A program made the translations under genes and the position numbers. Positions 53,010-62,612 of a DNA stretch of 64,000 bases are shown in pieces (within the stretch, counting starts at the first letter, position 1; every line of letters starts with the position of its first letter). The notes under the pieces were generated by a model. That model did no database searches. It had not been told where the DNA came from and saw only the letters and a program-made list of their open reading frames with translations. Source of the DNA: Gaetbulibacter sp. 4G1 (lineage in GTDB: Bacteria > Bacteroidota > Bacteroidia > Flavobacteriales > Flavobacteriaceae). Where the stretch lies: contig NZ_MDVN01000022.1 of assembly GCF_002741945.1 (NCBI RefSeq), forward strand, positions 868,001-932,000, written 5' to 3'.

Positions 53010-55100
53010 TTACCAGATTTTTACTCTGTCCTCTGGTTTAATGTACATATCATCACCTTCTTTAATATCAAAGGCTTTATAAAAGGCATCAACATTTTTA
53101 AGTGGCATAACTGCACGATACATTCCTGGCGAATGTGTATTCGTTTTTATTTGATTACGTAACGCATCATCAGTGTATTTTGTTCTCCAAATAGTACCCC
53201 ATGATAAAAATAAACGTTGCTCAGGAGTGTAACCATCAATATTTTCTGGTCTACCATTTTCGGCCATATATAATTGAAGTCCATCGTAAGCAGCATTAAT
53301 ACCACCTAAATCTCCAATATTTTCACCTAGAGTGAATTCTCCATTTAAAAAAGTTTCAGGTAAAGCTTCAACAGCACCGTATTGATCAGATAGTTTCTTA
53401 CCAAGGGCTGTAAATTGCTCTAAATCTTTGTCGGTCCACCAATTGTTTAAATTTCCATTGGCGTCGTAACGCGAACCAGAATCATCAAAACAGTGCGATA
53501 TTTCGTGTCCAATTACAGCACCTATACCGCCATAATTAACAGCTTCATCTGCTTGATAATTATAAAAAGGAGGCTGTAATATGGCAGCAGGAAAAACAAT
53601 TTCATTGTATGGAGGCATAAAGTATGCATTTACAACTTGTGGTGCCATTAACCATTCACTTTTATCTACAGGTTTACCTAGTTTATTTAGGTCGTCCTTG
53701 TAATTCCAAGCTCTTACATTTTGAATGTTGCTAAAGTAAGATCCTCCGTTTTCAATACTTTCTACTTTAAGTTCAGAGTAGTCTTTCCATTGATCTGGAT
53801 AAGCAATTTTAACATTCATTTTCTTTAATTTCTCCTTCGCTTTCTCTTTAGTTTCTGGAGTCATCCATTCTAAATTATCAATTCTTTTTTCAAAAGCTAG
53901 CATGATGTTTTTAATCATTTTCTCTGCTTTTGCTTTAGCTTCAGGCGGAAATTTTTTATCAACATATAACTTTCCTAAAGCTTCACCAATAGTTCCGTTT
54001 AATGTATTTAAAGCTCGTTCTTCTCGATCTCTTTGTTTTTTTGAACCTCTTAATACTTTACTGTAAAACTCCCAATTGGCTTTGTCAATTTCAGTTGAAA
54101 GTACTCCAGCACTACGGTCAATTAATGTCCAGCGCATGTAATTTTTCCAATCGTCAACATTGTTCTCTTTTAAAAGACCTTCTAACGCTTTAAAATAACC
54201 AGGATCTGTAACAATAACAGTATCAATTTCTTTAACTCCAATACCTTTAAAATAGGCATTCCAGTTAATTGAAGGTGTCATTTTTGCTAAGTCGTCCATT
54301 GATTTTGGATTGTACCTTTTTCTAGCATCTCTTCTGTCTTCTTTAGTCATTCTTGGTTTAGCCATTCTAGTTTCAAAATCCAGAACTTTGTCTGCATTTG
54401 CCTTAGCATCATCTTCAGAATCACCAATAAATTGTAGCATTCGTGCTATATGCGCACGATATTTTTCTCTTTTTTCCTTTGTGTCATCATCTTCATCAAC
54501 ATAATAATCTCTACTTAACCCTAATGCACCGTTGCCTAAATAACCAGCATTTATGTTACTGTTTTTTGGATGAGAGCCCACACCAAATCCAAAGAAGCCT
54601 ATACCTCCTTTTGGTTCAGCTTCAATTATAAGGTTTTGTAAATCATTGATGTTTTTAACGTTATCAATTTTAGCTAATGCAGATTCTAAAGGTTTAATGC
54701 CTTGAGCATCTCTGGTAACAGTATCCATTACAGATTGAAAAAGAAAAACAGCCTTTTCTTGATCTGAACCAGGCAAGACCTCAATTTTATCCAAATCTTT
54801 GTTTGTGGTCATTGCCGATTTTAAAATTGCCAAAGCATCTTCATCAGTCTTTTTTCTAAGCTCATCAAAGCTTCCCCATCGTGTTCTATCTGATGGAATC
54901 TCGTTATTATCTAGCCATGTACCATTAACATGCCTAAAAAAGTCATCACTTGGTTTTACTTTAGTATCCATGTATTCTATATTAATACCTGGAACCTTTT
55001 CTATTTGTGCAGTTTCTTTTTTTGCATCTTCTTTACAGGCTACAAGCCCTAAAAAAGAAAACCCACTTAGTAGGAATAAAAAATTTAGTTTGTTTTTCAT
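53010..55100 (-). CDS. M13 family metallopeptidase lipoprotein
   Basis: A 696-residue neprilysin/PepO-type zinc endopeptidase. The signal peptide ends in the lipobox LVAC with Cys22, so the enzyme is membrane-anchored. The active-site motif IGHEISHCFDD lies near residue 530 and the third ligand in GENIGDLGG near 590; VNAYFMPPYNEIVFPAAIL precedes them, another M13 mark. The enzyme probably trims oligopeptides in the envelope or outside. It is in a likely group with the small lipoprotein gene upstream, about 110 bases away. Confidence 0.94.
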   Translation of the reverse strand: MKNKLNFLFLLSGFSFLGLVACKEDAKKETAQIEKVPGINIEYMDTKVKPSDDFFRHVNGTWLDNNEIPSDRTRWGSFDELRKKTDEDALAILKSAMTTNKDLDKIEVLPGSDQEKAVFLFQSVMDTVTRDAQGIKPLESALAKIDNVKNINDLQNLIIEAEPKGGIGFFGFGVGSHPKNSNINAGYLGNGALGLSRDYYVDEDDDTKEKREKYRAHIARMLQFIGDSEDDAKANADKVLDFETRMAKPRMTKEDRRDARKRYNPKSMDDLAKMTPSINWNAYFKGIGVKEIDTVIVTDPGYFKALEGLLKENNVDDWKNYMRWTLIDRSAGVLSTEIDKANWEFYSKVLRGSKKQRDREERALNTLNGTIGEALGKLYVDKKFPPEAKAKAEKMIKNIMLAFEKRIDNLEWMTPETKEKAKEKLKKMNVKIAYPDQWKDYSELKVESIENGGSYFSNIQNVRAWNYKDDLNKLGKPVDKSEWLMAPQVVNAYFMPPYNEIVFPAAILQPPFYNYQADEAVNYGGIGAVIGHEISHCFDDSGSRYDANGNLNNWWTDKDLEQFTALGKKLSDQYGAVEALPETFLNGEFTLGENIGDLGGINAAYDGLQLYMAENGRPENIDGYTPEQRLFLSWGTIWRTKYTDDALRNQIKTNTHSPGMYRAVMPLKNVDAFYKAFDIKEGDDMYIKPEDRVKIW

Positions 55101-55210
55101 TTTTTGATTTTAGTTAAAAAAAATTGTTTTACAAGTTACTACTATTTAGTACCTGTGAAGTAAGTTTTATAATAACCTTAACAAAAAATTAAGAAAAAAG
55201 GATGCTTGTA

Positions 55211-55732
55211 TTATTGTGGTTTTTGGATATTATTACTGTCTTTTTCTAACTTTTTATTCATTTGAAAGTTAAGGTTTGAAAAGGATACCAAAAACTCTTT
55301 GATACTACTTTTAAGAGCATCTTTGTTTGTAGTAGATAGGTTGGATAAACTTTCTAATTTGTAGATTTTTGTTTCTAAAACTTGCAATCTAGCTAGAGTC
55401 GCAGAAGTGTTTACTGGTTCAGGAATATTCTTTTTCAAATCAGTTAAAAGCGTTTTAATCGTTTCTTTTTCTTTAAAAAAGTTTAAATCTCCTTCTTTTA
55501 CATTGGTTACTATATCTTGAATTTGGTAATATTCTCCCCAGTTTTCAATAACCTGTTCTGTTTTTTCATCTAAAGCAAAATCAAGATAATCAAGCTTCGA
55601 AATATCCTTTTCAGATAATTCTTGACTTGTAGTTTCTGTAGTATTAATAGGGCTATTTTCTTCTTCTTCCGTTTTTTTACATGAAGAAATAAGGATAAAA
55701 ATACTTATAATGCTTAAAATTTTAATATTCAT
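55211..55732 (-). CDS. small lipoprotein, function unknown
   Basis: A 173-residue lipoprotein (lipobox ISSC, Cys18). The remainder is mostly helical and polar: ETEEEENSPINTTETTSQ, then DYLDFALDEKTEQVIENW and a coiled-coil-like LARLQVLETKIYKLESLSNL. I recognise no family. It sits before the M13 peptidase in the same direction. Confidence 0.72.
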   Translation of the reverse strand: MNIKILSIISIFILISSCKKTEEEENSPINTTETTSQELSEKDISKLDYLDFALDEKTEQVIENWGEYYQIQDIVTNVKEGDLNFFKEKETIKTLLTDLKKNIPEPVNTSATLARLQVLETKIYKLESLSNLSTTNKDALKSSIKEFLVSFSNLNFQMNKKLEKDSNNIQKPQ

Positions 55733-55911
55733 ACTATTACATATTCTAGATGCCTTACAAAGATATAGTAATAGTTTATTCTTTGTTATTTTTTAATAAA
55801 ATATTGAGACAAATATTGCTTCAAAAATATCCTCTTATTAAATTTATTAGAATATGATATTATCAATATAATCTTATTATTTTTGATAAATTCTTATAAA
55901 AAGCATTTTAA

Positions 55912-56865
55912 ATGGATCCCAAAATATTGATTATTGGTGCTTGCGGACAAATAGGTTCTGAATTAACATTTAAACTTAGAGCCGTTTATGGTGATGAAAA
56001 TGTTATTGCAAGCGATATAAGTTATAGCAATTTAGATATTGTTAATACTGGACTTTTTGAAATTGTTGATGCTCAGGATTACGTAAGTGTTAAAGTGTGT
56101 GTTGAAAAATACAATATAAATACTATTTATTTAATGGCAGCTATGTTAAGTGCCACTGGAGAAAAATACCCAATGAAAGCATGGGATTTAAATATGAATT
56201 CTTTGTTTCATGTATTAAATTTAGCAAAGGCAAAGTTTATTAAAAAAATATTTTGGCCTTCTAGTATAGCAGTTTTTGGACCTACAACACCAACAGAGAA
56301 TACCCCGCAATACACCACAATGGAGCCTTCTACAGTTTATGGTATTACCAAACAAGTAGGCGAGCGTTGGTGCGAATATTACAACCAAAAGTATGGTGTA
56401 GACGTTAGGAGTTTGCGATACCCAGGAATAATTAGTTGGAAAACACAACCAGGTGGTGGCACAACCGATTATGCTGTAGATATTTACCATAAAGCCATTA
56501 CAGATAAAAAGTATGATTGCTTTCTAACAGAAAACACCAAATTACCTATGATGTTTATGGACGATGCTATAAAGGCAACGGTTGATATTATGAGTGCTGC
56601 TGCAGATGTTGTTAAAATACGGTCGTCGTATAATTTATCGGCTATAAGCTTTACGCCTAAGGAAGTGGCTCAATCTATAAAAAGGCAAATTCCAGAATTT
56701 GAAATAAGTTATACTCCAGATTATAGACAAGCCATTGCAGATAGTTGGCCTAAAAGCATAAATGATGACTCGGCAAGACAAGATTGGAACTGGAAGCATA
56801 CTTTTAATTTGGAAGATATTACCAAAGAAATGCTTTTCCAATTAGGTAAAAAGTATGGTATTTAA
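55912..56865 (+). CDS. NAD-dependent L-threonine dehydrogenase, epimerase (SDR) type
   Basis: A 317-residue extended short-chain dehydrogenase. The Rossmann motif GACGQIGSEL lies at 8-17, and the catalytic Tyr/Lys pair is in STVYGITKQ near residues 142 and 146. The pattern CGQIGSELTFKLRAVYGDENVIASDI, RYPGIISWKTQPGGGTTDY and the PMMFMDDAIKAT block are those of the L-threonine 3-dehydrogenase branch, which starts threonine breakdown to glycine and acetyl-CoA. A sugar epimerase activity is less likely because of the substrate block. Confidence 0.88.
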   Translation: MDPKILIIGACGQIGSELTFKLRAVYGDENVIASDISYSNLDIVNTGLFEIVDAQDYVSVKVCVEKYNINTIYLMAAMLSATGEKYPMKAWDLNMNSLFHVLNLAKAKFIKKIFWPSSIAVFGPTTPTENTPQYTTMEPSTVYGITKQVGERWCEYYNQKYGVDVRSLRYPGIISWKTQPGGGTTDYAVDIYHKAITDKKYDCFLTENTKLPMMFMDDAIKATVDIMSAAADVVKIRSSYNLSAISFTPKEVAQSIKRQIPEFEISYTPDYRQAIADSWPKSINDDSARQDWNWKHTFNLEDITKEMLFQLGKKYGI

Positions 56866-56928
56866 CAAAAAATAAGAGTATGAAATTTCTTTATTCGTAT
56901 ATTTGAACAACCCTAAATTTTAATTAAT

Positions 56929-57519
56929 ATGCTTGATAATTTTTTATTCAACGTAAAATATGGCATTAACCACGTCTTAGATATTAATGCTTACGATCAC
57001 GTTTTATTTTTAATAGTACTAACCGTTCCATATGTTTTTAAAGACTGGAAACGTGTTTTATTGCTCGTTTCTGTATTTACATTGGGTCATACCCTATCTC
57101 TTGTTTTGGCTGCTTATAACGTGGTTAGTGTAAATGGCGAAGTTGTAGAGTTTTTAATACCCGTAACTATTTTAATAGTAGCTCTATTTAATGTGTTTAC
57201 AGCTGGTAAAGGGGCTCAAAAAGAAAAAGTAGGTGTGCTTTTTTTAACCACTTTGTTTTTTGGTTTAGTGCACGGTTTAGGCTTTGCTCGAGAATTCCAA
57301 ATGCTTGTTGATGATACCGATAATAAATTAGTTTTACTGCTAGAGTTTGCTCTAGGCATAGAACTGGCGCAGGTTATAATTGTATTTATTGTGCTGTTTT
57401 TAAGCTATGTGGTGCAAACTATATTTAGGTTTACTAGGCGCGATTGGATTATGGTAATATCTGCAATTGTAGTTGGGTTGGTAATACCTATGCTATTAGG
57501 AAGTGATTTTTTATCGTAA
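56929..57519 (+). CDS. HupE/UreJ family membrane protein
   Basis: A 196-residue membrane protein with about six hydrophobic helices, matching the HupE/UreJ_2 family: GINHVLDINAYDHVLFLIVL at the start with two conserved histidines (HVLDINAYDH), FTLGHTLSLVLA, VHGLGFAREF, and a final helix near 170-192. Named members take part in nickel supply for hydrogenase or urease, but Bacteroidota members often lack those enzymes nearby, as here. The histidine set suggests a metal or cofactor link that is not settled. Confidence 0.87.
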   Translation: MLDNFLFNVKYGINHVLDINAYDHVLFLIVLTVPYVFKDWKRVLLLVSVFTLGHTLSLVLAAYNVVSVNGEVVEFLIPVTILIVALFNVFTAGKGAQKEKVGVLFLTTLFFGLVHGLGFAREFQMLVDDTDNKLVLLLEFALGIELAQVIIVFIVLFLSYVVQTIFRFTRRDWIMVISAIVVGLVIPMLLGSDFLS

Positions 57520-57527
57520 AAATATTT

Positions 57528-57610
57528 GGGCGTTACCGCAAGGGTCGTGCTATACATTGCAAGTCCTCGCTCGTACCTCGCTGTGGGCTTTCCATTGCTA
57601 TCCCTAACGC
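57528..57610 (+). repeat. GGGCGTTAC intergenic element, copy C
   Basis: GGGCGTTACCGCAAGGGTCG, CAAGTCCTCGCTCGTACC, GGGCTTTCC and TATCCCTAACGC. It matches copy A almost block for block, including the inner AAGTCC/GGGCTT stem. It is followed, within 100 bases, by copy D in the opposite orientation. Confidence 0.82.
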
Positions 57611-57706
57611 AAAACGGGTAACTATCCTTAAATTTTCGGAAAAGTTTAACGAACTTGCGTTGTAATTAAAATACTAACAGAGTATATTCGTTATTACAAT
57701 TGCTTC

Positions 57707-57827
57707 GCGTTAAGGATTGTAATGAAAATCCTTTTACTTTTTTGTAAAAGATTGTAATGAAAAGCCTGACCCGAATAACTAGAAATATTAAAGAGTATTT
57801 CTAAAATTTTAAAATGAGGGTAACGCC
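57707..57827 (-). repeat. GGGCGTTAC intergenic element, copy D (inverted)
   Basis: Read on the minus strand it begins GGCGTTACCCTC, has GGGTCAGGCTTTTCATTACA and an inner hairpin CTTTTACAAAAAAGTAAAAGG, then TTACAATCCTTAACGC. With copy C it forms a roughly 300-base element whose ends are a 9-base inverted repeat, GGCGTTACC (57529-57537) and GGTAACGCC (57819-57827). It fills the gap between the HupE/UreJ gene and the dCMP deaminase gene. Confidence 0.75.
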
Positions 57828-57846
57828 ATAATAAGAACATAAATTA

Positions 57847-58278
57847 ATGCCAGAACATAAACAACTTAAGTACGATAAGGCTTATTTAAGAATTGCTGAA
57901 GAATGGGGAAAGTTATCGTATTGCAAACGCCGACAAGTTGGCGCGCTTATTGTAAAGGATAGAATGATAATTTCTGATGGTTATAATGGAACTCCATCTG
58001 GATTTGAAAATTTTTGTGAAGATGATGATGGTTACACAAAGTGGTACGTGTTGCATGCCGAGGCTAATGCTATTTTAAAAGTTGCATCGTCAACACAATC
58101 GGCAAAAGGAGCAACGTTATATATAACCATGTCGCCTTGTAAAGAGTGTAGCAAATTAATACATCAAGCAGGTATAGTTAAGGTGGTGTATCATCAAGCT
58201 TATAAAGACGATTCTGGGTTGCGCTTTTTAGAAAAAGCAGGTATTGAACTTAAATTAATTGAAGTTATAGACGAATAA
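57847..58278 (+). CDS. dCMP deaminase family protein
   Basis: A 143-residue zinc-dependent cytidine/deoxycytidylate deaminase. The catalytic HAEANAI (His and Glu, near residue 69) and zinc cysteines in PCKECSK (near 98-101) are intact, and CKRRQVGALIVKDRMIIS plus GYNGTPSG belong to the dCMP-binding part. Product dUMP feeds thymidylate synthesis. Its stop overlaps the start of the S41 protease gene by one base (TAATG), so translation is coupled. Confidence 0.92.
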   Translation: MPEHKQLKYDKAYLRIAEEWGKLSYCKRRQVGALIVKDRMIISDGYNGTPSGFENFCEDDDGYTKWYVLHAEANAILKVASSTQSAKGATLYITMSPCKECSKLIHQAGIVKVVYHQAYKDDSGLRFLEKAGIELKLIEVIDE

Positions 58279-59867
58279 TGTCGTACAAAAAAAAATATTT
58301 ACCATTGGTTTTAGGTGTTGCTATTGCAGCAGGCATTTTTATTGGCGGAAAATTAAATTTTTCTGACTCGCCAGATCGCTTGTTTTCAACCAATAGTAAA
58401 AAAGATAAGCTTAACAGGCTTATTGATTACATTGATTATGATTATGTAGATGACATAAATACTGATAGCATTGTAGATGTTACAGTTAATGGTATTCTAG
58501 ATAATTTAGATCCGCATTCGGTATATATCCCAAAAGAAGATATGGAGCGTGTTGCCGAAAACATGAAAGGTGATTTTGTAGGTATTGGTGTTAGTTTTTA
58601 TACTTATAAAGATACTATTACTGTTATTAGGCCCATAGAGAATGGTCCAAGTGCAAAAGCAGGAATTAAAGGTGGCGATCGTATTATTATGGCCAATGGC
58701 GATTCGCTTTACGGCGAACGTTTAAACGATGGCGAATTAGTTAAAAAACTTAAAGGTCCAATTAATAGTAAAGTAAAATTAAAAGTATATAGAAAAGGCG
58801 AACCAAAGCTTTTAAATTTTACTGTAAAACGCAGCACCATTCCTATAAAAAGTGTTGATGCTTCCTATATGCTTACCGAAAAATTGGGTTATATAAAAAT
58901 TAACCGCTTTGCAGAATCTACTTATAAGGAATTTAAAGCAGGATTAGAAAAGCTAATCCATCTTGGTGCTACCGAATTGGCAATAGATTTGCGTGATAAT
59001 CCAGGTGGCTTTTTAGGAATTGCAGAACAAATTGTTGATGAGTTTTTAGAGGATGATAAACTTATTTTATTTACAAAAAACAAACGTGGAGATATCGAAA
59101 AAAGCTTTGCCACAAGTAAAGGCGAATTTGAAGAAGGCAACGTTTATGTATTGATTGACGAAAACTCTGCTTCGGCAAGTGAGATTGTAGCAGGTGCGTT
59201 ACAAGATAACGATAAAGGGACTATTGTTGGACGACGCTCTTACGGAAAAGGACTCGTACAACGCGAAATGGATTTAGGAGATGGAAGTGCGGTGCGCCTA
59301 ACGGTGTCAAGGTATTATACTCCAACAGGACGCTCTATACAAAGGCCTTATAAAAAAGGACATAAAGATTATTACGATGAGTATTTTGATAGATTAGAAA
59401 GTGGTGAACTTTTAGATCCTGAAAAAATTAAAGTTGCCGATTCGCTAAAATTTACAACCCCAGAAGGAAAAGTTGTTTATGGTGGTGGCGGCATTATACC
59501 AGATGTATTTGTACCTATAGATAATAGTATGCATAATGAAACACTTACCTTTTTGCAACGCCGTGGTTTTATTGGTTATTTTGTATTTGAAGAATTAGAA
59601 AAAGACCGTCATGTTTATGATGGAATTTCAAGGCGCGATTTTATTGATAGCTATGAGGTGGGTGAAGATTTAGTTTTTGCTTTTCAAGATTATTTAAATG
59701 TACGAACAGATTCTAAAATAACTTTTGTGGCGTATCATAACGAGGTTAAACAATACATAAAAGCCACTCTTGCTGATCAACTTTATGGTAATGGCGCTTT
59801 TGAAGAAGTTTTCAATCAACGTGATATCATGATTGATGAAGTAATTAAGTTGAGTGATGGGAATTGA
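58278..59867 (+). CDS. S41 family C-terminal processing protease
   Basis: A 529-residue CtpA/Prc-type protease. One N-terminal membrane segment (about 7-23) anchors it; a PDZ domain (about 85-175, GIGVSFYTYKDTITVIRPIENGPS and GGDRIIMANGD) is followed by the S41 domain with the catalytic Ser in ENSASASE near 298 and Lys in SYGKGLVQ near 323. Such enzymes trim or degrade envelope proteins and lipoproteins. It follows the dCMP deaminase gene directly. The last 100 residues are the usual C-terminal extension. Confidence 0.94.
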   Translation: MSYKKKYLPLVLGVAIAAGIFIGGKLNFSDSPDRLFSTNSKKDKLNRLIDYIDYDYVDDINTDSIVDVTVNGILDNLDPHSVYIPKEDMERVAENMKGDFVGIGVSFYTYKDTITVIRPIENGPSAKAGIKGGDRIIMANGDSLYGERLNDGELVKKLKGPINSKVKLKVYRKGEPKLLNFTVKRSTIPIKSVDASYMLTEKLGYIKINRFAESTYKEFKAGLEKLIHLGATELAIDLRDNPGGFLGIAEQIVDEFLEDDKLILFTKNKRGDIEKSFATSKGEFEEGNVYVLIDENSASASEIVAGALQDNDKGTIVGRRSYGKGLVQREMDLGDGSAVRLTVSRYYTPTGRSIQRPYKKGHKDYYDEYFDRLESGELLDPEKIKVADSLKFTTPEGKVVYGGGGIIPDVFVPIDNSMHNETLTFLQRRGFIGYFVFEELEKDRHVYDGISRRDFIDSYEVGEDLVFAFQDYLNVRTDSKITFVAYHNEVKQYIKATLADQLYGNGAFEEVFNQRDIMIDEVIKLSDGN

Positions 59868-59964
59868 TAATTTAAACGGCTATTTCTCGCATATATCGAA
59901 TAACTCCTATATTAATACTACTTATCTTACTTGTTTTTATATTTTAGATTTATAAATCTAAAAT

Positions 59965-62607
59965 TTGCGATTGTTGTATAAATCAATTTTACTTTTTTTT
60001 GTTTTACTTTTTAGTAATTTATCACATTCTCAATGCCCTACAGGAGATGTTTATTTGAACAGTCAAAGTGATGTTGAAAACTTTATTTCAAATTATGGAA
60101 CTTGTGAAGTCATCAATGGAACTGTATATATAGGTGACGCTACCGATATTTCTGGGATAACAGCTATAAAGCGGATAGAGGGCTCTTTAAGAATTGTCTA
60201 TTCTGAAATCACAAGTGTATCAAACTTTAACAGCTTAGAATTTGTTGGTGGTGATTTTATAATTGATCAAAGTCACTTAATTGAAAACATTGAAGGAATC
60301 AATAAACTACACACAGTAAACGGAGACTTTTTAATTACTCAAAATTACTCTGGTCTTAAAAATGTTAAAGGATTTAATTTATTAGAAAGAATTGGAGGGA
60401 ACTTCCAAATATCTGAGAATTATTCTTTAGAAACAATTTCGTCTTTTGATAACTTGTTGAATATTGAAGGATGGTTTTTGATAAGAAGGGCTAATGCAAT
60501 GGAAAAGTTGATTGGTTTTAATAGGCTAATAAAAATTGGGACTTTATTCAACGTTTCATCTTTTAAAGGAAACTTGAGTATTGAAAGAAATGATATGCTT
60601 ACTGAAATAAATGGGTTTAACTCATTAATAGAAATTGTAAGGAATATTAATATTGAAGGGAACCCTAGTTTAATTAATGTTGTAGGTTTTCGTGATTTAG
60701 AGAAAGTAATAAATATATCTTTTGGAGGTCAATTGTTAGTTGAAATCCCAATCTTTGACAATCTTCATACATTGGGAGGGTTAGAAGTATCGTCTACTGG
60801 TCTAACAGATGTGAATGGTTTTAATAATGTTCAAGCTGTAGGAGATTCAACAAATTATTGGGGGCATTTAACGTTCAATAGTAATGATAGTTTAATTGAA
60901 ATAACAGGGTTTTCAAGGTTAATTAAAATAGCTGCAGGTTTAAATATTACTCAAAACAATCAGTTAAATAGTCTTGCAGGTTTTAAAAACTTAGTAGAGG
61001 TTCCTCACTTAGGGATTGGAGCTAATCAATCTTTAGTTAGTTTAAATGGTTTAGAAAATATTTTTAAAGTTGAGTTAAATGGAGGAACCGCTATAAATGT
61101 CAGTGGTAACAATTCTTTGATTGATTGTTCTGCATTATGTAACTTATTATCTAAAGGAAGCGTTATTGGTGAAGTTCTTATATTAGATAACCCTTCAAAA
61201 TGCAGTAGTGAAACTGAAGTAAGAGAAGAATGTATCCCTGATTTTGATAAAGATGGTATTTTAAATGATGATGATTTAGATGATGATAACGACGGTATTC
61301 TTGATACCGTTGAGCAAAATGGTGATCCTAATAGAGATTCTGATTCTGATAATTATCCAGATCACCAAGATCTAGATAGCGATAATGATGGATGCTTTGA
61401 TGTTATAGAATCAGGTTTTACAGATAATGATCAAAACGGGACATTAGGAAGTTTACCTGATAATGTTGATGCAAATGGATTAATTATTGGTGAACCAGAT
61501 GGTTATACAATTCCTCTAGATAATAATTCTGATAGTATTTTTGATTTTCAACAAGCAAATACTTTGAGTGCAGGAGAAGATGGTGATTTAGAAATATGCA
61601 TAAATAGTAGTTCTGTTGATTTGTTCGATAGTCTAACAGGTGTACCAGGCATAGGAGGCGTATGGACTCCAAGCTTAACAAGTGGTTCAGGAATATTTGA
61701 CCCTTCAATAGATACAGCAGGAGTTTACACTTACACAGTTACTAATGGCGTTTGTGGTTCAGATACTTCAGAAGTTAATGTTACCATTGATGTTTTGCCA
61801 AATGCAGGAGAAGATGGTAATTTAGAAATATGTATAAATAGTAGTTCTGTTGATTTGTTCGATAGTCTAACAGGTGTACCAGACACAGGAGGAGTATGGA
61901 CTCCAAGTTTAACAAGTGGAACAGGTGTGTTTGATCCTTCAATAGATACAGCAGGAGTTTATACTTATACAGTTACTAATGGTGTTTGTGGTTCAGACAC
62001 TTCAGAGGTTAATGTTGTAATTGATGTATTGCCAAATGCAGGAGAAGATGGTAATTTAGAAATATGCATAAATAGTAGTTCTGTTGATTTGTTTGATAGC
62101 TTAACAGGGGCACCAGATACGGGAGGAGTATGGACTCCAAGTTTAATCAGTGGAACAGGTGTGTTTGACCCTTCAATAGATACAGCAGGAGTTTATACTT
62201 ATACAGTTACTAATGGCGTTTGTGGTTCAGATACTTCAGAAGTTAATGTTGCCATTGATGTTTTGCCAAATGCAGGAGAAGATGGTAATTTAGAAATATG
62301 TATAAATAGTAGTTCTATTGATTTGTTCGATAGTCTAACAGGTGTACCAGACACAGGAGGAGTATGGACTCCAAGTTTAACCAGTGGAACAGGTGTATTT
62401 GATCCTTCAATAGATACAGCAGGAGTTTATACTTATACGGTTACTAATGGTGTTTGTGGTTCAGATACTTCAGAGGTTAATATTGTAATTGATGTATTGC
62501 CAATAGCAGGTGAAGATGGTGATTTAGAAATATGCATAAATAGTAGTTCTGTTGATTTGTTTGATAGGTTTGTGGTTCAGACACTTCAGAGGTTAATGTT
62601 ACAATAA
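59965..62607 (+). CDS. secreted repeat protein, frameshifted before its T9SS domain
   Basis: The frame opens at TTG (59965) and gives 880 residues: a signal peptide (about 1-23, ending SHSQ), a series of Receptor-L/leucine-rich-like units (about 35-400; for example IEGSLRIVYSEITSVSNF, LERIGGNFQISEN), thrombospondin type 3-like Asp-rich repeats (about 425-530; DFDKDGILNDDD), then four 78-residue repeats beginning AGEDG(N/D)LEICINSSS from residue 536. The fifth repeat loses 118 bases and the frame ends in an unrelated tail, FVVQTLQRLMLQ. In the other frame the coding continues into a T9SS sorting domain, so the original gene reached 63083. Adhesin-like surface protein is the likely former role. 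Confidence 0.8.
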   Translation: MRLLYKSILLFFVLLFSNLSHSQCPTGDVYLNSQSDVENFISNYGTCEVINGTVYIGDATDISGITAIKRIEGSLRIVYSEITSVSNFNSLEFVGGDFIIDQSHLIENIEGINKLHTVNGDFLITQNYSGLKNVKGFNLLERIGGNFQISENYSLETISSFDNLLNIEGWFLIRRANAMEKLIGFNRLIKIGTLFNVSSFKGNLSIERNDMLTEINGFNSLIEIVRNINIEGNPSLINVVGFRDLEKVINISFGGQLLVEIPIFDNLHTLGGLEVSSTGLTDVNGFNNVQAVGDSTNYWGHLTFNSNDSLIEITGFSRLIKIAAGLNITQNNQLNSLAGFKNLVEVPHLGIGANQSLVSLNGLENIFKVELNGGTAINVSGNNSLIDCSALCNLLSKGSVIGEVLILDNPSKCSSETEVREECIPDFDKDGILNDDDLDDDNDGILDTVEQNGDPNRDSDSDNYPDHQDLDSDNDGCFDVIESGFTDNDQNGTLGSLPDNVDANGLIIGEPDGYTIPLDNNSDSIFDFQQANTLSAGEDGDLEICINSSSVDLFDSLTGVPGIGGVWTPSLTSGSGIFDPSIDTAGVYTYTVTNGVCGSDTSEVNVTIDVLPNAGEDGNLEICINSSSVDLFDSLTGVPDTGGVWTPSLTSGTGVFDPSIDTAGVYTYTVTNGVCGSDTSEVNVVIDVLPNAGEDGNLEICINSSSVDLFDSLTGAPDTGGVWTPSLISGTGVFDPSIDTAGVYTYTVTNGVCGSDTSEVNVAIDVLPNAGEDGNLEICINSSSIDLFDSLTGVPDTGGVWTPSLTSGTGVFDPSIDTAGVYTYTVTNGVCGSDTSEVNIVIDVLPIAGEDGDLEICINSSSVDLFDRFVVQTLQRLMLQ
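61570..62567 (+). repeat. 234-base tandem repeat array, 4 full copies plus a broken fifth
   Basis: Units start at 61570, 61804, 62038 and 62272 (each 234 bases, 78 codons) and a fifth at 62506 keeps only its first 62 bases before jumping to the last quarter of the unit. Units 2 to 4 differ by few bases, so amplification is recent. Protein unit: AGEDGxLEICINSSSVDLFD, then a TGVWTPSLTSG-like block, FDPSIDTAGVYTYTVTNGVCG, SDTSEVNV. Confidence 0.9.
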
Positions 62608-62612
62608 CAAAT

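Noticed and set aside
54799-55107. 102-codon open frame on the plus strand inside the M13 peptidase gene
   Set aside because: Antisense shadow of a full-length, motif-complete gene; no family similarity. The same applies to other antisense frames in the window, for example at 11811, 12383, 21651 and 63372.
56221-56490. 89-codon Cys-rich antisense frame in the threonine dehydrogenase gene
   Set aside because: It is opposite an intact enzyme and has no start context or family match.
61570-62567. Regularly spaced repeats that could suggest a CRISPR array
   Set aside because: The unit is 234 bases, in frame and protein coding, with no short direct repeats and unique spacers.
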